Source: an uncultured Clostridia bacterium (GTDB lineage: Bacteria > Bacillota > Clostridia > TANB77 > CAG-508). From it: DNA of 12,746 bases. The stretch lies in NCBI GenBank assembly GCA_934129785.1, contig CAKOWW010000027.1, positions 1 to 12,746 of the forward strand, written 5' to 3'. Every line of letters begins with the position of its first letter. Position 1 is the stretch's first letter. A program made the translations under genes and the position numbers. The notes beneath the pieces were generated by a model. It had not been told where the DNA came from and searched no databases. It worked only from the letters and a program-made list of their open reading frames with translations. Positions 1 to 5,638 of the stretch are shown here, piece by piece.

Positions 1-27
1 GCTTAAGCCCAAAAGTGCCAGTACAAA

Positions 28-70
28 AGCCTTCTAGGCTAAGAGCAAACCACCCGTTTTACGGGTGGTT
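28..70 (+). repeat. Left-end hairpin pair of the IS200-type element
   Basis: Two adjacent palindromes are visible. AGCCT (28-32) pairs with AGGCT (36-40). AACCACCCG (48-56) pairs perfectly with CGGGTGGTT (62-70) around the loop TTTTA. The pair is repeated in direct orientation at 737-779. In IS200/IS605 elements such hairpins are the structures bound by TnpA. A third hairpin, CCAGC/GCTGG at 117-129, lies further inside. Confidence 0.7.
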
Positions 71-149
71 ATGATTATGCCTTTAGCTTGCGTGAAACGA
101 AGTGGAACAACAACCGCCAGCTATGCTGGTGAGATTAAAAGCTTAAAGC

Positions 150-218
150 AAGGCATCTCGACCTGTGATATAATATTTGGTGTTCAAGCCAATAAAATAT
201 TGAAAGGAGAGATGCCTT
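150..218 (+). promoter_or_regulatory. Inverted repeat masking the tnpA ribosome binding site, with a weak internal promoter
   Basis: AAGGCATCTC (150-159) is the exact reverse complement of GAGATGCCTT (209-218). The right arm covers the end of the Shine-Dalgarno run AAAGGAG (203-209) and reaches the base before the ATG at 219. A TATAAT box lies between the arms at 169-174, without a good -35. A transcript starting about 7 bases past this box would lack the left arm, so the masking stem could form only in transcripts entering from outside the element. The stem is seen directly; its regulatory role is inferred from similar designs in IS200 and IS10. Confidence 0.55.
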
Positions 219-674
219 ATGGCAAATAGTCTATCACACACAAAATGGATGTGCAAGTATCACATAGTGTTTATACCAAAATATAGGAGAAAAGTAATAT
301 ATCATAAATTAAGAGCAGATATACAGGGATATATAAGAGATTTATGTAAATGGAAGGGAGTAGAGATAATAGAAGGACATATGATGCCAAATCATATACA
401 TTTATTATTATCAATACCGCCTAAACAAAGTATATCAAGTTTTATGGGATATTTAAAAGGAAAAAGCTCAATGATGATATTCAAAGATCATGGAAATTTA
501 AGATATAAATATGGAAACAGTAATTTTTGGGCAACAGGGTACTATGTTAGTACAGTAGGATTAAATGAAGCAACAATAAGGAAATACATAAGAGAACAAG
601 AAAAAGAAGACATATTAGAAGATAAATTAACAAAGAGAGAATATACAAACCCTTTTAAGGGTCTGCTAAAGTAG
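219..674 (+). CDS. tnpA: IS200-family transposase TnpA (HUH/Y1 single-strand transposase)
   Basis: This 151-residue protein is the usual length for TnpA of the IS200/IS605 family, a small dimeric enzyme that cuts and rejoins single-stranded DNA at hairpin ends. The HUH metal-binding motif is His59-Ile-His61 in PNHIHLLL. The nucleophilic tyrosine is most likely Tyr123 in IRKYIREQE, at the position and in the helix context of the catalytic tyrosine of well-studied homologues. The family-typical FWATGYYVSTVG segment precedes it. The gene looks intact. AAAGGAG sits 9 bases before the ATG. There is no accessory tnpB, so the element resembles true IS200 rather than IS605. Expression is probably kept low by the inverted repeat over the start region. 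Confidence 0.95.
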   Translation: MANSLSHTKWMCKYHIVFIPKYRRKVIYHKLRADIQGYIRDLCKWKGVEIIEGHMMPNHIHLLLSIPPKQSISSFMGYLKGKSSMMIFKDHGNLRYKYGNSNFWATGYYVSTVGLNEATIRKYIREQEKEDILEDKLTKREYTNPFKGLLK

Positions 675-704
675 TCATTACATCAAGGATTGAACGAAGT
701 GAAA

Positions 705-726
705 GCCAGCGCCTTTAGGCGCTGGC
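705..726 (+). repeat. Strong hairpin after tnpA
   Basis: GCCAGCGCC (705-713) pairs perfectly with GGCGCTGGC (718-726) around the loop TTTA. It is GC-rich against an AT-rich background and has no T-run after it, so it is not a typical terminator. It is preceded by GAACGAAGTGAAA, which resembles GAAACGAAGTGGAA at 94-107 next to the left inner hairpin. It is probably part of the element's right end. Confidence 0.6.
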
Positions 727-736
727 AATGTTATAA

Positions 737-779
737 GCCCTTATAGGGCAAGTTCAAACCACGCGTTTTACACGTGGTT
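737..779 (+). repeat. Right-end hairpin pair of the IS200-type element
   Basis: GCCCT (737-741) pairs with AGGGC (745-749), and AACCACG (757-763) pairs with CGTGGTT (773-779). The two hairpins and the following TATGATTA match the left-end pair in order and spacing, with compensated changes in the larger stem. This fits recognition of both ends by the same TnpA dimer. Confidence 0.7.
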
Positions 780-841
780 ATGATTACAAAATTTTTGGAA
801 CAGCTCAAAAGTTATTTATGCAAATACAAGAAAAATTTATG

Positions 842-870
842 TTGACAACATGATACAAAAAATATATACT
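842..870 (+). promoter_or_regulatory. Sigma-A type promoter of tcdA
   Basis: TTGACA at 842-847 and TATACT at 865-870 are separated by 17 bases, close to a consensus housekeeping promoter. Transcription would start near 877, about 30 bases before the tcdA start codon. It lies outside the insertion sequence. Confidence 0.8.
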
Positions 871-907
871 AAAAAAGTAATTAAATAGTTAAAAATAGGA
901 GAAGAAC

Positions 908-1669
908 ATGTTAAATCAATTTTCAAGAACAGAATTATTAATAGGAAAAGAAAAAATAGAAAAGTTAAATAATTCAAAAGTTGCAATATTTGGACTAGGT
1001 GGAGTAGGCTCATTTGTTATGGAAGGCCTAGTAAGAGCTGGTGTTGAAAACTTTGTTCTAATAGATGATGATAAAATTTGTTTAACAAATTTAAACAGAC
1101 AAATAATTGCAACAAGAAAGACAATAGGAAAATATAAAGTTGATGTGGCAAAAGAAAGAATATTAGAAATAAATCCAAATGCAAAAGTAGAAACATTTCA
1201 AGAATTTTATATGCCAGATACAAAAACAGAAATATTAACAAAAGACTTAGATTATGTTGTAGACTGCATAGATACTGTGACTGCCAAAATATTTTTAGTT
1301 ACAAAATGTGAGGAGTTGGGAATTCCAATAATATCTGCAATGGGAACAGGAAATAAATTAGATCCGTCAAGATTTGAAATAACAGATATATACAAAACAA
1401 GTGTATGTCCATTAGCAAAAGTAATGAGAAAAGAATTACGAAAAAGAAATGTAAAGAAATTGAAAGTAATTTATTCAAAAGAAGAACCAATAATACCAAA
1501 TGAATATAGTCAAAGTAGTTGCAAAACAAATTGCATATGTCCTCCAGGAACTAAAAGAAAATGCGCAATAAGAAATCAAGTTCCAGGAAGCATATCATTT
1601 GTTCCATCAGTTGCAGGACTGATGATTGCCGGTGAAGTAGTAAAAGATATTACAAAAAAATGTATTTGA
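908..1669 (+). CDS. tcdA: tRNA threonylcarbamoyladenosine dehydratase TcdA (ThiF/E1-like)
   Basis: This is a 253-residue member of the E1-like/ThiF family. TcdA uses ATP to cyclise t6A at position 37 of ANN-decoding tRNAs into ct6A. The nucleotide-binding glycine loop GLGGVG is at 29-34, the acidic IDDD stretch at 52-55, LNRQ at 62-65 and VDCID at 118-122. The TcdA-like segment KTSVCPLAKVMRKELRKR spans 163-180. A Cys-rich stretch (Cys205, 209, 211, 219) precedes QVPGSISFVPSVAGL, as in clostridial relatives. The start has AGGAG 6 bases upstream. The family call is firm. TcdA rather than MoeB or ThiF is supported by the C-terminal half and by the absence of thiamine or molybdopterin genes nearby. 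Confidence 0.9.
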   Translation: MLNQFSRTELLIGKEKIEKLNNSKVAIFGLGGVGSFVMEGLVRAGVENFVLIDDDKICLTNLNRQIIATRKTIGKYKVDVAKERILEINPNAKVETFQEFYMPDTKTEILTKDLDYVVDCIDTVTAKIFLVTKCEELGIPIISAMGTGNKLDPSRFEITDIYKTSVCPLAKVMRKELRKRNVKKLKVIYSKEEPIIPNEYSQSSCKTNCICPPGTKRKCAIRNQVPGSISFVPSVAGLMIAGEVVKDITKKCI

Positions 1670-1694
1670 CAATTATATATAAAAGATATAAAAT
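1666..1694 (+). promoter_or_regulatory. Sigma-A type promoter of the rubrerythrin gene
   Basis: TTGACA at 1666-1671 and TAAAAT at 1689-1694 are 17 bases apart. The tcdA stop codon TGA (1667-1669) lies inside the -35 hexamer. Transcription would start near 1701, leaving a leader of about 26 bases before the ATG at 1727. Confidence 0.7.
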
Positions 1695-1726
1695 AAGTGC
1701 GAAAAGATTTTAAGGAGGTTTTTAAA

Positions 1727-2266
1727 ATGAATTTAAAAGGAAGTAAAACAGAAAAAAATTTAATGGAAGCATTTGCAGGGGAATCGCAAGCAAGAAATAA
1801 ATATACATATTTTGCAAGTAAAGCAAAAAAAGAAGGATATGAACAAATAGCAGCAATATTTCAAGAAACAGCAGATAATGAAAAAGAACATGCTAAAATG
1901 TGGTTTAAATTATTACAAGGTGGACAAATACTATCAACAGCAGAAAACTTAAAAGCAGCTGCAGAAGGTGAAAACTACGAATGGACAGACATGTATGACA
2001 GAATGGCAAAAGAAGCCAAAGAAGAAGGATTTGATCATATAGCATATCTATTTGAAGAAGTTGGAAAAATAGAAAAGGAACATGAAGAAAGATATAAAAA
2101 ATTATTAGAAAATGTAGAAGATGGGTTAGTATTTAGTAAAGACGGAGATAGAATTTGGAAATGTAGAAATTGTGGACATATAGTAATAGGAAAATCAGCA
2201 CCAGAGGTATGCCCAGTATGTGCACATCCAAAATCATATTTTGAAATTAAAGCTGAAAATTATTAA
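1727..2266 (+). CDS. rbr: Rubrerythrin (diiron peroxidase with rubredoxin domain)
   Basis: This 179-residue protein has the normal rubrerythrin layout. An N-terminal four-helix ferritin-like domain carries the diiron ligands: Glu19 in AGESQARNKY, the pair Glu52/His55 in EKEH, and Glu116/His119 in the second EKEH. A C-terminal rubredoxin domain has Cys146/Cys149 and Cys162/Cys165 as CRNCG and CPVC. The enzyme reduces hydrogen peroxide in the cytoplasm of anaerobes, taking electrons through the rubredoxin iron. AAGGAGG 8 bases before 1727 fixes this start; an in-frame GTG at 1697 has no ribosome binding site and would add ten non-family residues. It is a single-gene unit between its own promoter and terminator. 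Confidence 0.96.
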   Translation: MNLKGSKTEKNLMEAFAGESQARNKYTYFASKAKKEGYEQIAAIFQETADNEKEHAKMWFKLLQGGQILSTAENLKAAAEGENYEWTDMYDRMAKEAKEEGFDHIAYLFEEVGKIEKEHEERYKKLLENVEDGLVFSKDGDRIWKCRNCGHIVIGKSAPEVCPVCAHPKSYFEIKAENY

Positions 2267-2270
2267 AAAT

Positions 2271-2310
2271 AAAAGACTTTTTGTAATAGTAATTGCAAAA
2301 AGTCTTTTTT
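2271..2310 (+). terminator. Rho-independent terminator after rubrerythrin
   Basis: AAAAGACTTTTTG (2271-2283) pairs with CAAAAAGTCTTTT (2296-2308), and pairing can extend inward. A run of six T ends at 2310. It lies 4 bases after the rbr stop codon. Confidence 0.92.
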
Positions 2311-2353
2311 GCTGTTCTTTTTTCTTTTTTGTGTAGAAAAAATTCAAATATTA

Positions 2354-2362
2354 TGATATAAT
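2354..2362 (+). promoter_or_regulatory. Extended -10 promoter of the rsmE-to-fmt run
   Basis: TGATATAAT at 2354-2362 is an extended -10 element (TGn plus TATAAT). No good -35 lies at the standard distance. Transcription would start near 2369, 18 bases before rsmE. Since the following genes are close together or overlapping, this is the only clear promoter seen for the run. Confidence 0.65.
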
Positions 2363-2386
2363 TTAAAACATGAGAAGGAGAAAAAA

Positions 2387-3145
2387 ATGCCAAAATTTTT
2401 TGTAAACGAGGAACAAATAAATAATCAGAAAATAAAAATTCAAGGAACAGATGTAAATCATATAAAAAATGTACTAAGAGAGAAAGTTGGAAGCGAACTA
2501 ATAATATGTAATGAAAAAACAGGACAAGATTATTTATGTGAAATAAAAGAAATAAAAGAAGAAAATATAATTTGCAACATAAAAGAAAAACTTATGAATA
2601 ATGTAGAATCAAATATAAAAGTAACAATAATGCAAGGATTGCCAAAAGCTGATAAAATGGAACTTATAATCCAAAAATCAGTAGAATTAGGTGTGAATAA
2701 TATAATACCAATAGAAATGAAAAGATGTGTAGTAAAATTAAAAGATAAAGATAAAATAAAAAAAATTGAAAGATGGCAAAAAATCTCTGAAGTTGCAGCA
2801 AAACAAAGTGGAAGAAATATTATTCCTGAAATAAATCAAGTAGAAAACTTAAAAAATATTTGCGAAACATTTAAAAACTATGATATAGTACTTCTAGCAT
2901 ATGAAAATGAAAAAGAAAATACAATAAAAAATGAATTAAAGCAATTAAAAGAAAAAAATCAAAATAAAAATGAAGATGTAAAAATAGCTATTTTGATAGG
3001 ACCAGAAGGTGGGATTGCCGAAGAAGAAGTGGAAATAGCAAGAAAAAAAGGAGCAAAAATAATTACATTAGGAAAAAGAATATTAAGAACAGAAACAGTA
3101 GCATTAAATGTACTTAGCATAATAATGTATGAACTAGAAAATTAG
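2387..3145 (+). CDS. rsmE: 16S rRNA (uracil-1498-N3) methyltransferase RsmE
   Basis: This 252-residue SPOUT-fold methyltransferase methylates U1498 of 16S rRNA using S-adenosylmethionine. The N-terminal PUA-like domain covers about 1-70. Family signatures follow: QGLPKADKMELIIQKSVELG at 83-102, ERWQKISEVAAKQSGR at 128-143, the cofactor loop LIGPEGG at 203-209, and the knot-forming LGKRILRTETVALNVL at 228-243. Length is normal. GAAGGAG lies 7 bases before the ATG. It heads the run and is 11 bases from the membrane protein gene downstream. Confidence 0.96.
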   Translation: MPKFFVNEEQINNQKIKIQGTDVNHIKNVLREKVGSELIICNEKTGQDYLCEIKEIKEENIICNIKEKLMNNVESNIKVTIMQGLPKADKMELIIQKSVELGVNNIIPIEMKRCVVKLKDKDKIKKIERWQKISEVAAKQSGRNIIPEINQVENLKNICETFKNYDIVLLAYENEKENTIKNELKQLKEKNQNKNEDVKIAILIGPEGGIAEEEVEIARKKGAKIITLGKRILRTETVALNVLSIIMYELEN

Positions 3146-3156
3146 GAGGAAAACAA

Positions 3157-3663
3157 ATGAAAACAATATTCAAAAACTTAGTAAGAGCAATTTTAGTAAT
3201 GTTATATTTTATAACATTAAATTTTGCATACACAAGAATGAATCTAGAAAGACTTATTGGAGACATAGAAGTATTTTCAGGAGTTTTCTTAGTATTAGGA
3301 CTATTAGCATTAGAAAAATCATATAAAGAAGAAAAAGGTTCAACAGCAATAACAGCTATAGAATTAATGGCATTATCAATGCATTCTCTTTCAATAATGA
3401 ATGTAATAACAATGATGAAATATGACTTTAGAACATATCTTTTAACATCATCATATATAATTGCAATTTATTATGTATTTAAAGCAATTGTAATATATAC
3501 AATGCAAAAAAGAAAAGAATTAAAAGAATTAAGTGATATATCAGAAATAGTAAAAGATGATGAGCCAATAAAAAAAGAAGCAAAAAAGAGAAAAACTGCA
3601 AAAACTAAAAAATCAAAAGCTATAAAAGAAGAAAGTAAAAAGGAAGTAAAGAAAAATGATTAA
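3157..3663 (+). CDS. Small membrane protein with Lys-rich cytoplasmic tail, unknown function
   Basis: I do not recognise this 168-residue protein as a named family. It shows four likely membrane segments at about 8-25, 38-56, 66-84 and 93-115, then a highly charged tail (about 117-168) that becomes lysine-rich with KKxxKK-type repeats. With an even number of segments and positive charge near both ends, both termini are probably cytoplasmic. AGGAGG lies 7 bases before the start, 11 bases after rsmE. The last 8 bases overlap the yicC start (ATGATTAA), which suggests translational coupling. The basic tail could bind nucleic acid or acidic partners, but this is only a guess from composition. Confidence 0.75.
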   Translation: MKTIFKNLVRAILVMLYFITLNFAYTRMNLERLIGDIEVFSGVFLVLGLLALEKSYKEEKGSTAITAIELMALSMHSLSIMNVITMMKYDFRTYLLTSSYIIAIYYVFKAIVIYTMQKRKELKELSDISEIVKDDEPIKKEAKKRKTAKTKKSKAIKEESKKEVKKND

Positions 3664-4532
3664 AAGTATGACTGGATATGGAAAAGCAAATTTAGAAAAA
3701 GAAAAAAGAAAATATCAAATAGAAATAAAAAGTGTAAATCACAGATATAGTGATATATCAATAAAAATGCCAAGACAATTAACATACTTAGAAGAACCAA
3801 TAAAAAGAAAAGTTTCTGAAAAAATAAAAAGAGGAAAAATAGACATATTTGTAAATTTTGAAAACGAAGGAATAGAAGGTAAAGAAATAAAAATAAATAC
3901 AGAACTGGCTAGTGGATATATAAGAGCTCTAAAAGAATTAGCAAAAAAAGAAAACATTTTAGCAGATATACAAGTAAATGATATTGCAAAATATCCAGAT
4001 GTATTAAATGTTGAAAGCAATAATGATGATGAAATAATAAAACAAGAAATTTTAGAAACAGTAGAACTTGCAACAGCAAATCTAGTAGAAATGAGAAAAA
4101 TTGAAGGATTAAAACTGGCAGAAGATATAGAAAAAAGATTAGAAAAAATTCAAGAAAAAGTAAATCAAATATCTCGGACTTTCTACTGGACTTATTGATG
4201 AATATGTAGTAAAATTAGAAGAACGAATAAAAGAATTAACAAAAAATCAAGAAATTGATAAACAAAGGCTAGCACAAGAAGTAGTAATATATGCTGATAA
4301 ATGTTCAATTCAAGAAGAGATTACAAGACTAAACAGCCATGTATTACAATTAAAAGCACTATTAAAATCTGATGAAGCAGTAGGAAAAAAATTAGATTTT
4401 ATAATTCAAGAGATGAATCGTGAAACAAATACAATAGGCTCAAAAGCAAACAACATAAGCATTACAAATGGAGTAGTTGATATAAAAACAGAAATAGAAA
4501 ACATAAGAGAACAAGTTCAAAATATAGAATAG
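3656..4532 (+). CDS. yicC: YicC-family endoribonuclease, interrupted by one +1 frame change
   Basis: The zero-frame start gives a 180-residue product ending at 4196-4198, but the family C-terminus follows in the next frame up to TAG 4530-4532. Skipping one base, C4175, yields a 291-residue protein, the usual YicC length. The N-terminal domain shows IKSMTGYGKA at 2-11, VNHRYSDI at 27-34 and MRKIEGLKLAEDIEKRL. The C-terminal part shows the DUF1732 signatures DKQRLAQEV, ADKCSIQEEITRLNSH, KKLDFIIQEMNRE and NTIGSKAN. YicC proteins are hexameric endoribonucleases linked to small-RNA turnover. The junction is QIS-GLSTGLIDEY, read from TCT-CGG-A. Both halves have the same base composition and good motifs, so this does not look like a decaying gene. 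It is either recoded or the victim of a base-call error. Confidence 0.9.
4172..4178 (+). other. Putative +1 recoding site in yicC (UCU-CGG-A)
   Basis: Zero-frame codons are TCT (4172-4174) and CGG (4175-4177). The frame that restores YicC reads GGA at 4176-4178, giving Ser173-Gly174. The extra base is C4175. No homopolymer is present that would favour a simple indel error, and no Shine-Dalgarno-like stimulator is obvious just upstream. Confidence 0.6.
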
Positions 4533-4547
4533 AAAGGGATTGATTTT

Positions 4548-4835
4548 ATGCAATTAGTAAACATAGGATTTGGAAATATTGTTTCAGCAGAAAGAATAGT
4601 GGCAATAGTAAGCCCAGAATCAGCGCCAATAAAAAGACTAATACAAGAAGCAAAAGATGAAAAAAATGCGGTTGATGCAACATATGGAAGAAGGACAAGA
4701 GCAGTTTTAATAATGGATTCAGGACATATCATATTATCAGCAGTTCAACCAGAAACAGTTGGAGGAAGAATTGATAAAGATATATCACAAGAAGAAATAG
4801 CAAGACAAATAGCAGAAGCTACAAAACAACAATAA
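4548..4835 (+). CDS. remA: RemA-type extracellular matrix regulator (DUF370)
   Basis: This 95-residue protein matches the RemA/DUF370 family, small oligomeric DNA-binding regulators that in Bacillus activate biofilm matrix and osmoprotection genes. Typical stretches are MQLVNIGFGNIVSAERIVAIVSPESAPIKR, cut here to its key parts NIGFGN (5-10) and SPESAPIKR (22-30), followed by ATYGRRTRAVLIMDSGHIIL (44-63) and AVQPETV. The family sits next to yicC and gmk in most Firmicutes, as here. It starts 15 bases after yicC with AAAGGGA as ribosome binding site. The C-terminal tail is a little longer than in Bacillus. What it controls in this organism is unknown. Confidence 0.93.
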   Translation: MQLVNIGFGNIVSAERIVAIVSPESAPIKRLIQEAKDEKNAVDATYGRRTRAVLIMDSGHIILSAVQPETVGGRIDKDISQEEIARQIAEATKQQ

Positions 4836-4865
4836 AATAAAAAATAGAAAAGGAGTGGATTAGAA

Positions 4866-5057
4866 ATGATGGTAAAACCAAGCGTTTCAGAATTATTAAC
4901 AAAAGCAAACAATAGATATGAATTAGTAATAGCAACAGCAAGAAGGGCAAGACAAATAGCGGCAGGTGCAAAACCAAAAACAGATGTAAAAGAAGAATCA
5001 CCAGTAACATTAGCTGCAAACGAAATAGCTGAAGGGAAGGTAAAAATAGAATGTTAG
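4866..5057 (+). CDS. rpoZ: RNA polymerase omega subunit
   Basis: This 63-residue protein is the omega subunit, which helps beta-prime fold and join RNA polymerase. The conserved core is KPSVSELLTKANNRYELVIATARRARQI, recognisable in NNRYELV (15-21) and ATARRARQI (23-31). A short acidic/basic tail ends in a family-like LAANEIAEGKVKI. Two ATG codons stand in tandem (4866 and 4869); the first is preferred because AAGGAG lies about 10 bases upstream. The stop overlaps the gmk start by 7 bases (ATGTTAG), so the two are probably translationally coupled. In Bacillus-type order gmk precedes rpoZ; here the order is reversed. Confidence 0.92.
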   Translation: MMVKPSVSELLTKANNRYELVIATARRARQIAAGAKPKTDVKEESPVTLAANEIAEGKVKIEC

Positions 5058-5638
5058 TAATATTATCTGGAGTAGCAGGAGCAGGAAAAGATACAATAAA
5101 AAAAGAACTAATAAAAAGATTCGATAATGTCGAATCTTTACCTTCATATACTTCAAGACCAAAACGCGAAGGAGATGTAGAAGGACAAACATATAATTTT
5201 GTAACAAGAGAAGAATTTGAACAAAAAATAGAGAATGGGGAATTTTATGAATATGATGTACACCATAACCATTATTATGGAACATCAAAAAAACTATTAA
5301 ATGCAAAAATAGAAAGTGGAAAAATAATAGTAAAAGACATAGATGTAAATGGAACAGAACATTTAAAAGACTTATTAGCAACTGATACAAAAGTTGTAAC
5401 AATATTTTTAAGAGTACCAAAAGAAGAATTAGAAGCACGATTAAAAGAAAGAATAGACAAGCCAAGCCCAGCAGAAATTCGTTTGCGTTTAAGTAGATTT
5501 GAATATGAAGAATCAAAAATCAACTTATATGATTATGTATTAAAAAATGATAATTTAGAAAAAACAGTGCAAATAGTAATGGCTATTTTAGAAAATGAGT
5601 TGAAATTAGAAAATGATAGCAGAAATAATAATAAATAG
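5051..5638 (+). CDS. gmk: Guanylate kinase
   Basis: This 195-residue enzyme phosphorylates GMP to GDP with ATP. The P-loop is GVAGAGKDT at 7-15, comparable with the GKGT form of other Firmicutes. The GMP-binding region is SYTSRPKREGDVEG at 32-45, with a further YNF at 48-50. EFYEYDV and YYGTS (75-79) follow, then DIDVNG at 96-101 and the lid-type FLRVPKEELEARLKER. The motifs are somewhat divergent from textbook Gmk (HHNHYYG in place of the usual GNYYG), but the order, length and position next to rpoZ and remA support the call. It overlaps rpoZ by 7 bases and priA by 26 bases. Confidence 0.88.
   Translation: MLVILSGVAGAGKDTIKKELIKRFDNVESLPSYTSRPKREGDVEGQTYNFVTREEFEQKIENGEFYEYDVHHNHYYGTSKKLLNAKIESGKIIVKDIDVNGTEHLKDLLATDTKVVTIFLRVPKEELEARLKERIDKPSPAEIRLRLSRFEYEESKINLYDYVLKNDNLEKTVQIVMAILENELKLENDSRNNNK

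Larger units (their letters stand above)
28..786 (+). mobile_element. IS200-type insertion sequence (single-gene, HUH/Y1 transposase)
   Basis: The element has one transposase gene of the IS200/IS605 family, no tnpB, and ends made of subterminal hairpins rather than terminal inverted repeats, as is normal for elements that move as single strands. The two ends share a direct copy of about 50 bases: a small hairpin (28-40 and 737-749) followed by a larger one (48-70 and 757-779), then TATGATTA. The exact cleavage points cannot be read from a single copy, so the boundaries are approximate. The element lies upstream of the tcdA promoter and breaks no recognisable gene. Confidence 0.8.

Noticed and set aside
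705..726. Hairpin after tnpA as a Rho-independent terminator
   Set aside because: No T-run follows the stem. Its similarity to the left inner hairpin fits an element end better.
28..779. The repeated hairpins as a CRISPR array
   Set aside because: There are only two copies, 700 bases apart, flanking a transposase and without spacers.
1697..1726. GTG at 1697 as the rubrerythrin start
   Set aside because: It has no ribosome binding site and falls at the predicted transcription start. The ATG at 1727 has AAGGAGG at ideal spacing and matches the family N-terminus.
5010..5516. Long open frames on the minus strand, such as those opposite gmk, tcdA, fmt and the maturase gene
   Set aside because: They are rich in Leu, Phe and Ile because they read the complement of A-rich codons. 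They have no family motifs or ribosome binding sites and lie opposite confident genes.
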